A stretch of 64,000 bases of DNA from contig NZ_AVBF01000015.1 in NCBI RefSeq assembly GCF_000770635.1, forward strand, positions 1 to 64,000, read 5' to 3'. The DNA comes from Pontibacillus yanchengensis Y32 (lineage in GTDB: Bacteria; Bacillota; Bacilli; Bacillales; BH030062). A model generated the notes under the pieces. That model was not told the DNA's origin. It worked only from the letters and a program-made list of their open reading frames with translations, and ran no database searches. A program made the translations under genes and the position numbers. The stretch's first letter is position 1, and each line of letters starts with the position of its first letter. Positions 1 through 7,894 of the stretch are shown here, in pieces.

Positions 1-49
1 ATCACTTTCTTAGTTATACACAAGCATTGAATTTTATAATTTCCTATAC
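1..49 (+). repeat. Tail of interspersed element A (copy 1, truncated by window edge)
   Basis: These 49 bases are identical to 28572-28620, the 3' tail of a full copy of an interspersed element; the body of this copy lies before the window. The tail holds a DnaA-box-like TTATACACA at 14-22 and an AT-rich end. No coding potential was seen. Confidence 0.85.
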
Positions 50-124
50 GATGAAAAAAATGAAACATTTACACCAAATGACCCGTATAGCCTTATATAC
101 TTATAAGAAAGGGAGGGAGTATTC

Positions 125-646
125 ATGAGTAAAGAGAAGCTTAGTAATATTGTAATAGGACTCGTTTTAATTATTATTGGAAGTTATATCTTTTTAGAAA
201 ACTTTGGACTCATTCAATTTGAATTTGGTTTTATTTCATGGCCTATCGCATTATTGTTACCAGCACTAGGGTTTCATATTGCATTCTTTTTATCAGGTAT
301 GCGCAAAGATCTAGCTGGACTGCTGGTTCCAGGCGGTATTTTACTAGTATTAAGTCTCCATTTTTATTTAGAAATTTTAACGAATTTTCAATACTCGGAT
401 TACACATGGCCAACCTTTTTGTTAGCTCCTGCTTTTGGTTTGTTTGAGCTATGGTTTTTTGGCTATCGAAATCGTGGGTTATTAATACCAGTAGGAATTC
501 TAACTATATTAGCTCTCATTTTCTTTGCACAGGCGTGGCTTTCATTCGCAGCGAAACTCTGGCCACTCGTACTTATTTTTGTAGGGATTTTTATCCTATT
601 CAATCGCAATAAGGATTCAAAAGATCCTACTATATCTTCGGATTAA
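125..646 (+). CDS. LiaF-type transmembrane-domain membrane protein
   Basis: A 173-residue integral membrane protein. Five to six hydrophobic helices cover almost the whole chain, beginning at residues 8-25 (IVIGLVLIIIGSYIFL) and ending at 145-162, followed by a short charged tail (NRNKDSKDPTISSD). The pattern of a first helix with GxxLIxxG and later LWPLVLIFVGIFIL helices resembles the LiaF/DUF5668 transmembrane region found in Bacillus cell-envelope stress proteins; that assignment is from pattern only. The ATG follows GGGAGGGAGTATTC. It stands alone just after a copy of repeat A. No enzymatic motif is visible, so a structural or sensory membrane role is a guess. Confidence 0.7.
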   Translation: MSKEKLSNIVIGLVLIIIGSYIFLENFGLIQFEFGFISWPIALLLPALGFHIAFFLSGMRKDLAGLLVPGGILLVLSLHFYLEILTNFQYSDYTWPTFLLAPAFGLFELWFFGYRNRGLLIPVGILTILALIFFAQAWLSFAAKLWPLVLIFVGIFILFNRNKDSKDPTISSD

Positions 647-691
647 GAAACCATAGACTTGTTGGGTTGCTATAATAGTACAATTCAATTA

Positions 692-738
692 GAGGAAAAC
701 ACATAAAATGATAGAAATTGAGAAAAACACATAAATGG
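692..738 (+). repeat. Short direct repeat GAGgAAAACACATAAA
   Basis: Two near-identical 19-20 base copies, GAGGAAAACACATAAAATG at 692-710 and GAGAAAAACACATAAATGG at 720-738, lie 28 bases apart in the intergenic region. Function unknown; they could be a binding site pair or chance in AT-rich DNA. Confidence 0.4.
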
Positions 739-880
739 TTATCTAATAAGCACTACTATTCTAGCGAAATGGTATCAAATAGGAAGTTTAAGATGTACTA
801 GATTAAAGGAAAGATAACATTTCCCTTGTTATTTGTCGTATAATGAAAGGGACTACACTCGAAAGGATGGGATTCCTACA

Positions 881-1207
881 ATGGGTGAACATATCAAAAC
901 CGTACAAGACTTATTGACCAAATGGTATAGTGATGAAAAGGTGTCGGATGAGGAACTTCGCTCTCTAGAAACCGCACTAGATAAAACCAAAGAGGAAGTT
1001 AGTGAGACCTTAGCAATGCGAGCTAAAGACCGGACAGAATGGGGACTATCCGATGAGCAAATCCGAGATAAAGTTAACGAGTATATGTCTTACCATAGGG
1101 TGTATTTACCAGGGCCTAGAATACAGCAAATCGTAACCTATCTGGCTCGCTTTCGAGACGATGAAGAAAAACTAAAACAAGAAATGAAAAACGAAATATT
1201 CGATTAA
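881..1207 (+). CDS. Conserved-looking small soluble protein of unknown function
   Basis: 108 residues from ATG 881, which follows AAAGGATGG at good spacing. An in-frame TTG at 833 exists but has no ribosome binding site and overlaps a TATAAT-like element (839-844), so I prefer the ATG. The product is highly charged and mostly helical: residues 1-45 (HIKTVQDLLTKWYSDEKVSD), a middle RAKDRTEWGLSDEQIRDKV segment and a C-terminal helix rich in Lys/Glu. No signal peptide or membrane segment. I do not recognise the family. It is monocistronic and followed by a clear terminator. Confidence 0.75.
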   Translation: MGEHIKTVQDLLTKWYSDEKVSDEELRSLETALDKTKEEVSETLAMRAKDRTEWGLSDEQIRDKVNEYMSYHRVYLPGPRIQQIVTYLARFRDDEEKLKQEMKNEIFD

Positions 1208-1234
1208 AAGGATCCTTTTTGGGTCCTTTTTTGT
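1207..1234 (+). terminator. Rho-independent terminator
   Basis: Stem AAAGGATCC / GGGTCCTTT around a TTTTT loop, followed by a T-run, directly after the stop at 1207. Confidence 0.85.
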
Positions 1235-1483
1235 ATTATTTATGCATTTGATGATAACTTGATCCATTTTCTGATTGAGGATAAAATTTGCACACAAATA
1301 GTTCAGGAAAAGCTAAATAGTTGCTTTTTTTCCATTATCGATAAATAAATCTTTCCATTTACTACTCCACCTTTCATTACTAAGACAGAATTTTTTCTAT
1401 CCATTTCACTAAAAAAGTACTAACTAAAGCCTTTCTTACATGTACTAATAGAGACAAGCTATAGTATAGAAAGGTATTTGCTC

Positions 1484-2131
1484 ATGATTACATTAGTTAT
1501 TGGATATATTGTACTGGGATTATCGATTGCCGCTCCTGTAGGCCCCATCAATATTGAAATCATTAAGCGGGGGCTACTTTATGGATTTTGGCCATCTTTT
1601 TGTGTAGGGCTAGGAGGCATGTCCTCTGACCTCTTACTTATGGTAGGTATGTTTTTTGGACTTGCTCAATTACTCACCATAGTTTGGGTGAAAATTTCTC
1701 TAATGATACTTGGCTGTATTATACTAATTCACTCTGGCATTACGAATATGGGTTCAATTACCTCCGTACACGAATCAAATGAAAGGGTCACAACGAACAA
1801 TAAGCGTCTGCCCATCAAATCCTATTTAACCGGAGCTACAATCGCGGGCACGAACCCTATGAACCTATTATTCTGGCTCGGCATATATGGTTCTGTTCTT
1901 AGCACTGCCCTGCAAGAAGGTAACACGATTCACTCTTTTTTGTTAAGTAGTTTAGTGTTTATCGGCATTGGTATTTGGAACCTAAACCTCTCTTTCACCG
2001 TACATTTTGGTCGGTTGCTCATGACACCCTTTGTTATGAAAATAGTAAATGGTATCGCAAGTATTGTGCTAATTGGGTTTGGAGTAAAGTTTGGAATAGA
2101 TGCAGTTTTAGAATTAGCAAAAATTGTGTAG
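1484..2131 (+). CDS. LysE/RhtB-family amino-acid exporter
   Basis: A membrane protein of about 215 residues with the LysE signature near the N-terminus (GLSIAAPVGPINIEIIKRGL), followed by a glycine-rich second helix (GLGGMSSDLLLMVG). There are about six hydrophobic helices with a hydrophilic loop at residues 90-115. The family exports basic or small neutral amino acids or related metabolites by proton antiport; the substrate here cannot be read. An in-frame TTG at 1478 sits only 3-4 bases from the GAAAGG ribosome binding site, while ATG 1484 sits about 9 bases from it, so I use ATG. It is alone between unrelated genes. Confidence 0.85.
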   Translation: MITLVIGYIVLGLSIAAPVGPINIEIIKRGLLYGFWPSFCVGLGGMSSDLLLMVGMFFGLAQLLTIVWVKISLMILGCIILIHSGITNMGSITSVHESNERVTTNNKRLPIKSYLTGATIAGTNPMNLLFWLGIYGSVLSTALQEGNTIHSFLLSSLVFIGIGIWNLNLSFTVHFGRLLMTPFVMKIVNGIASIVLIGFGVKFGIDAVLELAKIV

Positions 2132-2238
2132 ATAAATTTTTGTTCCATAATAAAATATAGAATGCATTTCATTTGTACATTTTTCTATTTTTGTCCAAAT
2201 GCTTTATAATAGGAAAAGACTAGGAGGTGAACCTGTTC

Positions 2239-3003
2239 GTGCTTTTTTATAAAATATATCATAACAATAAAAAAGACTGGGTTGTTTGTTTACATGCCGT
2301 ATGTACAGGGCATTTTATTTTTGATGGACAAGTGGATGAGCTCAGCAAGCACTATAATGTACTTCTTATTGATTTACCAGGACACTATCAATCAAAAGAT
2401 CAACCTGTCAATTTACAGGAACCATTTGATCACACCATTCGAGAAGTAACAAAAGTCATGAATCATGTAGGAATTCAAGATGCATATTTTGTTGGGGTTT
2501 CCTTAGGAACGGTGGTCATCCATCAACTTATTTTACAAGAACCTTGGCGTGTAAAAAAAGCAGTACTTGGTGGGGCTGCTATTGCATTTACTCCTGAGGC
2601 AATGCGTTTTTTAAGGATTGCAAAGAGGTGGATTAAATTTTTCCCTTATAAATGGTATATGCGGAAGCTAATGGTCTACATGATGCCTAATGAGAACCAC
2701 CAGCCATCCAATCACATCATTATGGAAAAAGGAAGTACACTGGGAAGATTGAATTTCATCAATTGGCTACATGCTATTGCAAGAATTGAACAAATGTATG
2801 ATGAACAAATTAGTGAGACAAATGTACCACGGTTATACATATCTGGCGAAGAAGATCACACATTGCTTCCTTCCCTATTAGAAAAGATTGAAGAATCTCA
2901 AACCACCTCTGTACAAATTATGAAACGTTGTGGTCACATGGTAAATATGGAACGTCCTGAGGAATTTAACCAACACATGATTGCATTTCTTGAGTCTGCT
3001 TAA
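2239..3003 (+). CDS. Alpha/beta-hydrolase fold protein
   Basis: 254 residues from GTG 2239, eight bases after AGGAGGTGA (2222-2230). An earlier in-frame GTG at 2227 lies inside that ribosome binding site and is rejected. The fold is visible as the VVCLHAVCTGHFIFDGQ oxyanion strand-loop, LLIDLPGHYQS, the nucleophile elbow GVSLGT with catalytic Ser, the acid-bearing YISGEEDHTLLP, and the catalytic His in CGHMVNMERPEEF. The usual oxyanion HGxG is HAVC here, so the oxyanion loop is atypical. Substrate unknown; relatives are esterases, lactonases and carboxylesterase-like enzymes. It lies just upstream of cardiolipin synthase in the same direction. Confidence 0.85.
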   Translation: MLFYKIYHNNKKDWVVCLHAVCTGHFIFDGQVDELSKHYNVLLIDLPGHYQSKDQPVNLQEPFDHTIREVTKVMNHVGIQDAYFVGVSLGTVVIHQLILQEPWRVKKAVLGGAAIAFTPEAMRFLRIAKRWIKFFPYKWYMRKLMVYMMPNENHQPSNHIIMEKGSTLGRLNFINWLHAIARIEQMYDEQISETNVPRLYISGEEDHTLLPSLLEKIEESQTTSVQIMKRCGHMVNMERPEEFNQHMIAFLESA

Positions 3004-3134
3004 AGATAATTATTGGTATGGTATTATTCTCCATACTATTCTTTTTGCAAAAAGTATTCCTTTTATACTCATAGTAAGCTATCATTTCATTGGAATCTCT
3101 CTTTCTTTTTAAAACTTCTTTAAGGAGTACGATT

Positions 3135-4565
3135 ATGGGTTTATTAGCAGGTCTAGCGATATTTGTCACATTCGTAAACGTACTATTAGGCATTACGATT
3201 ATCTTTCTAGAACGAAAGCAAGTAAGTACAACTTGGGCTTGGTTAATGGTCTTATTCTTTATCCCTATTTTCGGATTTATATTATATTTATTTTTAGGTC
3301 AGAATTTAAGCAAAGCAAAATTATTCAGGGTTTCCAGTGAAGCCTCAGAATTTTTTACAAGTTTGAAACAACGACAGAAGAAGCTGTTTGATCATCACCA
3401 TGAATCAAATTATGAATATCAAGGTCTTATGTATATGAATCTAGTTAACAATGATTCTATTTTTTCAAATGATAACCATGTAGAAGTGTTTACAGATGGT
3501 CATAAGAAAATGGACGATCTTATAAGAGAAATAGAAGGAGCTAAAGAATTCATTCATATTCAATATTATATTGTGCGGAATGATGACACTGGACAACGAT
3601 TGATTAACGCCTTAACCAAAAAGGCTTATGAAGGTGTTGAAGTCCGCTTCTTATATGACGATATGGGCTCATTAAGCTTACGTAGATCTGCTTTGGCTCC
3701 ACTTATTAAAGCAGGAGGTCACGTAGCAGCTTTTTTCCCTTCTCGAATTCCTTATATTAACTTGCGTCTAAACTATCGTAATCATAGGAAGATTGCTGTT
3801 GTTGATGGCGTAATCGGTTATATCGGTGGCTTTAATATTGGTAATGAATACCTTGGAATGGTGAGGAAGTTTGGCTATTGGAGAGACACCCACCTTAAGG
3901 TGAATGGAAGTACTGTTTATTCTCTGCAAACTCGATTTTACCTGGACTGGAACCATGCCTCTAAGTATAAAATGGCTCCTTCCCCTAAATATTTTCCTGA
4001 CATTCAACCACAGGGAAACAGTGGAATGCAAATTATCACTTCTGGACCAGACTCGGAGTGGCAACAGATTAAGAATGCATATATCAAATTGATTTTATCC
4101 GCCAAAGAAAGCGTCTATATTCAAACCCCTTACTTCATCCCAGATGATAGTTTAATGGATGCCATTAAGATTGCATCCCTAAGTGGTGTTGATGTAAAAA
4201 TCATGATTCCAAACAAGCCGGATCATATGTTTGTGTACTGGGCTACTTATGCTCACATTGGCCAATTGATTGATGCAGGAGTAAGAAGCTTCACCTATGA
4301 GAATGGGTTTCTGCACGCTAAAACGCTTGTGGTGGATGGAAAAGTTGCCTCAGTTGGAACAGCAAACATCGATGTAAGAAGCTTTAAACTTAACTTTGAA
4401 GTGAATGCTATTGTTTATGATCCTATCTTATCCAATGAGCTGCAACAAATCTTTATCGAAGACTTGGCCCACTCCTATGAAATCACCGAAGAAGTGTACC
4501 GTAACCGAACTAACTTAATCAAAATAAAGGAATCTGTATCAAGACTTTTGTCGCCAATATTATAA
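3135..4565 (+). CDS. cls: Cardiolipin synthase (phospholipase D superfamily)
   Basis: 476 residues from ATG 3135, placed after TAAGGAG. An upstream in-frame ATG at 3090 has no such site. The N-terminus holds two membrane helices (about 4-25 and 35-56), then two HKD catalytic motifs: HRKIAVVDG with GGFNIGNEY, and HAKTLVVDGKVASVGTANID. Family length (about 480) and order fit. The enzyme condenses two phosphatidylglycerols to cardiolipin and glycerol at the cytoplasmic membrane. Cardiolipin often rises under salt stress, which fits the proline genes elsewhere in the window (inference). A strong terminator follows. Confidence 0.95.
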   Translation: MGLLAGLAIFVTFVNVLLGITIIFLERKQVSTTWAWLMVLFFIPIFGFILYLFLGQNLSKAKLFRVSSEASEFFTSLKQRQKKLFDHHHESNYEYQGLMYMNLVNNDSIFSNDNHVEVFTDGHKKMDDLIREIEGAKEFIHIQYYIVRNDDTGQRLINALTKKAYEGVEVRFLYDDMGSLSLRRSALAPLIKAGGHVAAFFPSRIPYINLRLNYRNHRKIAVVDGVIGYIGGFNIGNEYLGMVRKFGYWRDTHLKVNGSTVYSLQTRFYLDWNHASKYKMAPSPKYFPDIQPQGNSGMQIITSGPDSEWQQIKNAYIKLILSAKESVYIQTPYFIPDDSLMDAIKIASLSGVDVKIMIPNKPDHMFVYWATYAHIGQLIDAGVRSFTYENGFLHAKTLVVDGKVASVGTANIDVRSFKLNFEVNAIVYDPILSNELQQIFIEDLAHSYEITEEVYRNRTNLIKIKESVSRLLSPIL

Positions 4566-4571
4566 AACTAC

Positions 4572-4605
4572 AAAAAGCTCGGGATTTCATTCCGAGCTTT
4601 TTTTA
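4572..4605 (+). terminator. Rho-independent terminator of cls
   Basis: Stem AAAAGCTCGG / CCGAGCTTTT with loop GATTTCATT and a T-run, beginning 7 bases after the cls stop. Confidence 0.9.
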
Positions 4606-4633
4606 AAAGTAAAGAAAGTAAATTTATGGAACT

Positions 4634-4786
4634 TATGTGACTAGCTTCAGCGACTAGTGTGCTTCCCTCACCTACGTTCGATAAGTCTCAACATCGAACT
4701 GACCTACATCCTGTAGGTCCACATCACGCAACAACATCCCCCCAAGGGTCGTAGCATATACGTCGATAGCAGGGCGCTTGCACTTT
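4634..4786 (-). repeat. Interspersed element A (copy 2, reverse orientation, no tail)
   Basis: Read on the minus strand it starts GTGCAAGCGCCCTGCTATCG, continues with the TTCGATGTTGAG..CTTATCG core and ends with GGGAAGCACACTAGTCGCTG, matching the body of the copies at 28.4, 36.6, 55.2 and 56.9 kb. The GGGCGCT-GGAGCTGGACGTGG end and the TTATACACA tail are missing. Confidence 0.8.
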
Positions 4787-4795
4787 TCTTGTGAA

Positions 4796-4939
4796 TTATA
4801 TTATAAAGGGGATTGTTATTAAGGTTAATGCTAAGCTTAATAACAATGAGATAATCCAATCTTTCTTTTGTGTCATTTTTAACATTATATTGGCAATTGT
4901 GCTTATCGTAAGAAAAAACAACAAAACGAACAGGAACAT
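4796..4939 (-). CDS. Small two-helix membrane protein (47 residues)
   Basis: A short frame with ATG at 4939 five bases after ATAGGAG. It encodes two hydrophobic helices: residues 1-18 (MFLFVLLFFLTISTIANI) and about 30-47, joined by a basic loop (LKMTQKKDW). The stop lies ten bases from repeat copy 2, which follows it in the same orientation. No family recognised. A frame on the opposite strand over the same bases has no ribosome binding site and I take it to be a shadow. Confidence 0.5.
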   Translation of the reverse strand: MFLFVLLFFLTISTIANIMLKMTQKKDWIISLLLSLALTLITIPFII

Positions 4940-5132
4940 ATACACTCCTATGATATCCTCCTTAAAGATTCACATTTTAAACAACCTCTCCCCCCATATC
5001 TAAACGTTGTTATATTATAAAAGTAAAAAGTACAGGGGCTGGCAAATGTAACAAATGAGCCACATGACAATAGGGGACTTAGTAGTACAAGATAAATATA
5101 TAGAGATAGATAGCTGGTACGGAGGGGTGAAA

Positions 5133-5267
5133 ATGGTCGTAGCATTGACAGATGAACTATTAATTAAAGCCTATAAAGAGGCGAAAGAGAACAAGGATGT
5201 TGAAACATCTTTTCTTGCTATGCTTGAGGAAGAATTAGGTAAAAGAAATATTCACATTAAAGAATAA
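5133..5267 (+). CDS. sda: Sporulation histidine kinase inhibitor Sda
   Basis: 44 residues from ATG 5133 after GGAGGGGTGAAA. The sequence LTDELLIKAYKEAKENKD, then FLAMLEEELGKRNI, is the helical hairpin of Sda (46 residues in B. subtilis). Sda binds the dimerisation domain of KinA/KinB and blocks the phosphorelay to Spo0A when replication is disturbed. An upstream in-frame start at 5055 adds 26 residues unlike Sda and has no ribosome binding site. The stop overlaps the 3' end of the convergent XRE gene by 11 bases. No DnaA box matching TTATCCACA, as precedes B. subtilis sda, is obvious upstream. Confidence 0.85.
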   Translation: MVVALTDELLIKAYKEAKENKDVETSFLAMLEEELGKRNIHIKE

Positions 5268-5790
5268 ACGAAATATCTACTGCAGCAGTTGCTACCCCCA
5301 CTATATTATTACTCTTATTATACAGTGGTTTAGCGTATATTAAGTACTCACGTTCTTTATTATAAAAAGAGAACGTGACCACCTCTTTTTTTATTTCCCT
5401 TGTTTCTATAACCTCCTTCTTTAAATTAACCAATTTCTCACAAAACGTTTCCTCCATTATATCGTTAATTTGCTTACCAATAAGCCAATTATCATCAAAA
5501 TCAAACTGAGGATTAAAAACCCATGTATATTTCAAATCTAAATCACAATGGGTAAAGGTGATAGGTATGTCGGACAAAGATGCTTGTAATGGTTCAATAA
5601 AATAATCCACATAAAGTTTTGAGCTATTGAATGACAAAGTATCAGCTATTTTTTCAGCTACTTGTACACTAGGTGTTCGTTTTCCGTTTTCTATTTGTGC
5701 ATAATAAGCTCGATCGATATGACACAAGGAAGCAACATATTCCTGGGTGAATCCTTTTTCTTTTCTTAAAACTTTCAACCATTCTCTCAT
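5257..5790 (-). CDS. XRE-family regulator with C-terminal PAS-like domain
   Basis: 177 residues from ATG 5790 (AGGGAAG eight bases upstream). Residues 1-60 form a Cro/CI-type helix-turn-helix (LRKEKGFTQEYVASLCHIDRAYYAQIENGKRTPS). The rest (YTWVFNPQFDFDDNWLIGKQINDI, then YLIYAKPLYNKSNNIVGVATAAVDI) looks like a single PAS sensor fold with its closing beta strands. It probably senses a small molecule or redox state and controls transcription. The gene is convergent to sda and overlaps it by 11 bases at the 3' end, so the two transcripts are partly antisense. Confidence 0.8.
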   Translation of the reverse strand: MREWLKVLRKEKGFTQEYVASLCHIDRAYYAQIENGKRTPSVQVAEKIADTLSFNSSKLYVDYFIEPLQASLSDIPITFTHCDLDLKYTWVFNPQFDFDDNWLIGKQINDIMEETFCEKLVNLKKEVIETREIKKEVVTFSFYNKEREYLIYAKPLYNKSNNIVGVATAAVDISFIL

Positions 5791-5950
5791 CTTTTTCACT
5801 TCCCTAGTTAGCTAAATCATGATTGATTCAATACTATATATTATTCTTTATCTGTACCATAAATCCTTTTGGAACTTCATGGATAGTTTAACTATTTTAT
5901 GAACAGGAATATAAATAGAGAGAAGTCTATACCTAACAAGGAGGATTACC

Positions 5951-6244
5951 ATGAGTACTCTATCTCAAACAGAAATTAAACAAAAACATGAGGATATTCC
6001 TCAATGGGAAGTAAAAGACGAAGTGGAAATTGAGAGGGTTTACACGTTTGCACAATATAAAGATGGTCTAGAATTCGTACAACAAATTGGCACCATCGCA
6101 GACGAAAAAGATCATCATCCATCTATCAGGTTAGAATACAAAGAAGTTATCGTTGCCCTTACTTCACATGATGTTGGAGGTCTAACAAACCGAGATTTTG
6201 ACTTAGCACAGCGTTTTGATGAAGTTTATGAAAATCGAAAATAA
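5951..6244 (+). CDS. Pterin-4a-carbinolamine dehydratase
   Basis: 97 residues, the usual length for PCD/DCoH (PhhB). The family signature is complete: EKDHHPSIRLEYKEVIVALT then SHDVGGLTNRDFDLA, including the His-His pair, the second conserved His and the Asp. The enzyme dehydrates 4a-hydroxytetrahydropterin; in bacteria without an aromatic amino acid hydroxylase nearby its role is uncertain and may concern pterin or molybdopterin repair. ATG follows AACAAGGAGGATTACC. Monocistronic with its own terminator. Confidence 0.9.
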   Translation: MSTLSQTEIKQKHEDIPQWEVKDEVEIERVYTFAQYKDGLEFVQQIGTIADEKDHHPSIRLEYKEVIVALTSHDVGGLTNRDFDLAQRFDEVYENRK

Positions 6245-6251
6245 ATTACAT

Positions 6252-6288
6252 TAGCCATTGAGGGGGGTACCTTAATGGCTTTTTTATG
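6252..6288 (+). terminator. Rho-independent terminator
   Basis: Stem TAGCCATT / AATGGCTTT around GAGGGGGGTACCTT with a T6 run, just after the dehydratase stop. Confidence 0.85.
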
Positions 6289-6330
6289 ACATGAATTGAA
6301 TCCTTTGGTGACTTAGGAGCTACTAGTCGG

Positions 6331-6448
6331 AATTTCAGAGCAAGGTTTGGGTTTTGGGAGCAACTTTTCGAATTTCGGAGCAAAATTTGAAATTTCGGAG
6401 CAACTTTTCATATTTCAGAGCAAAATTCAAGATTTCAGAGCAACTCCC
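6331..6448 (+). repeat. GAGCAA 20-bp periodic array, locus 1 (six units)
   Basis: GAG of GAGCAA begins at 6338, 6358, 6378, 6398, 6418 and 6438: an exact 20-bp period. Units alternate between an A form (GAGCAAAATTTGAAATTTCG) and a B form (GAGCAACTTTTCATATTTCA). The last unit decays after GAGCAACTCCC. The same array occurs inverted at 30.98-31.11 kb. There is no spacer diversity, so it is not CRISPR. Confidence 0.85.
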
Positions 6449-6509
6449 ACCTCCCTCCCTATCCTACTCAACCAAAGTAAGATAGTTTTAAATTTTCTAA
6501 AATCAATCA

Positions 6510-6538
6510 TTGCGTAACATCCTTTAATGCTGTATGGT
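6510..6538 (+). promoter_or_regulatory. Possible sigma-A promoter of the S-box leader
   Basis: TTGCGT (6510-6515) and TATGGT (6533-6538) are separated by 17 bases, about 35 bases before the riboswitch. Matches to consensus are only partial. Confidence 0.35.
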
Positions 6539-6571
6539 AGTAATTAAATAAATTACCAATCGCATAACACA

Positions 6572-6733
6572 TTCTTATTCAGAGAAGCTGAGGGATCTGG
6601 TCCGTCGAAGCTTCAGCAACCGGCCTGTTTAGGTGAGGTGCTACCTCCAGCAAGTGGGATGAATGTCCACTTGAAAGATAAGAAGAAGGATAAACTTGAA
6701 TCGATCAAGCTCTTCTTCGGAAGGGCTTTTTTT
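6572..6733 (+). promoter_or_regulatory. S-box (SAM-I) riboswitch with terminator
   Basis: The leader carries the S-box landmarks in order: TTCTTATTCAGAGAAGCTGA, GGGATCTGGTCC, CTTCAGCAACCGG, AGGTGCTACCTCCAGCA, a variable P4 hairpin (AAGTGGGATGAATGTCCACTT) and GATAAGAAG closing P1. The expression platform ends with AGCTCTTC-TTCG-GAAGGGCT and a T7 run (6708-6733). SAM binding should stabilise the anti-antiterminator and stop transcription before metI. The aptamer is diverged from consensus at several bases (CTTATTCAG, CTTCAGCAACC). Confidence 0.93.
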
Positions 6734-6769
6734 AATATCATCTATACCATCCAAAAGGAGTCGATCGAC

Positions 6770-7894
6770 ATGTGTAGTCATCATTTAGATACAAAACTAG
6801 CTCAAACAGGAAACCGCAGTGAGTCCACAACAGGGGCTGTTAACCCACCACTCCACCTCTCTACCGCTTACCGTCATCCAGGGATTGGACAGTCAACTGG
6901 TTATGATTATATACGTACTGGAAATCCAACTCGCGATTTACTAGAGCAATCCATTGCCACACTTGAAGCAGGTCGAGATGGATTTGCATTCAGTTCTGGA
7001 ATGGCTGCCATTCAAACGGTCTTCTCCATGTTCACACCAGGGGATGAGTTCGTGGTTACCCAGGATGTGTATGGTGGATCTTATCGTTTATTCGAAAATC
7101 ACTTTCAAAAATTCGGGCTTGGATTCACTTATGTGAATAGCACAGAACCAGATGATTTCGAACAAGTCATAACAGAAAAGACAAAAGGGCTATTTATTGA
7201 AACTCCGACAAATCCTCTCATGACACAAATTGATATCGAAGCCATGGCAACATTAGCTAAAAAACATAACCTACTCCTTATCGTGGATAACACTTTCTTC
7301 ACACCTTACTTACAGCAACCACTACAATTAGGTGCAGACATTGTTATTCACTCGGCAACGAAGTACCTTGGGGGTCACAATGATGTACTCGCCGGACTCG
7401 TTGTTGCCAATGATGAATCCATCTGTGAAAGTCTAGCTGGTGAACAGAACGCATCTGGTGCCGTCCTTTCTCCTTTTGATTGTTGGTTATTAATGAGAGG
7501 TATGAAAACACTAGGTCTTCGCATGAAGCAGCATGAGACGAATGCAAAACGAATCGCTGAGTTCCTTGAGAACGATCCCAATGTAACAGATGTTCTTTAC
7601 CCTGGTCAGGGAGGGATGCTTTCCTTCCGTGTTCAACAAGAAGAGTTCGTTCCTTATTTGCTAGAGAGCTTTGAGCTTATCTCCTTCGCCGAAAGCCTTG
7701 GTGGCGTGGAAACATTTATAACGTACCCAGCCACCCAAACCCATGCTGATATACCAGAAGAGGTTCGTTCTAGTTATGGTGTAGATAATCGTTTACTGCG
7801 CTTATCTGTAGGGATTGAAGATGATCGAGATCTAACGAAGGATTTACAACAAGCACTTGAAAAAGCACAAACGGAGGTTCAGCAGCATGTCTAA
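6770..7894 (+). CDS. metI: Cystathionine gamma-synthase / O-acetylhomoserine thiolyase
   Basis: 374 residues from ATG 6770, which follows AAAAGGAG after the riboswitch terminator. An earlier in-frame start at 6638 lies inside the aptamer and is rejected. This is a PLP fold-type I Cys/Met-metabolism enzyme: YDYIRTGNPTRDLLE, SSGMAAI, DVYGGSYRLF, IETPTNPLM, the DNTFFTPYLQQP Asp and the Schiff-base Lys in HSATKYLGGHNDV. MetI makes cystathionine from O-acetylhomoserine and cysteine and can also use sulfide. It overlaps metC by 8 bases, so the pair is translationally coupled. Length matches B. subtilis MetI (373). Confidence 0.93.
   Translation: MCSHHLDTKLAQTGNRSESTTGAVNPPLHLSTAYRHPGIGQSTGYDYIRTGNPTRDLLEQSIATLEAGRDGFAFSSGMAAIQTVFSMFTPGDEFVVTQDVYGGSYRLFENHFQKFGLGFTYVNSTEPDDFEQVITEKTKGLFIETPTNPLMTQIDIEAMATLAKKHNLLLIVDNTFFTPYLQQPLQLGADIVIHSATKYLGGHNDVLAGLVVANDESICESLAGEQNASGAVLSPFDCWLLMRGMKTLGLRMKQHETNAKRIAEFLENDPNVTDVLYPGQGGMLSFRVQQEEFVPYLLESFELISFAESLGGVETFITYPATQTHADIPEEVRSSYGVDNRLLRLSVGIEDDRDLTKDLQQALEKAQTEVQQHV

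Noticed and set aside
4791-5003. 70-codon plus-strand frame
   Set aside because: It lacks a ribosome binding site and overlaps the better supported 47-residue minus-strand gene.
4940-5132. DnaA boxes controlling sda as in B. subtilis
   Set aside because: No TTATCCACA-type sequence was found near the start; the only DnaA-like boxes are in the element A tails.
6331-6448. Possible CRISPR array
   Set aside because: The period is 20 bp with no unique spacers and no cas genes; the units are themselves diverged tandem repeats.
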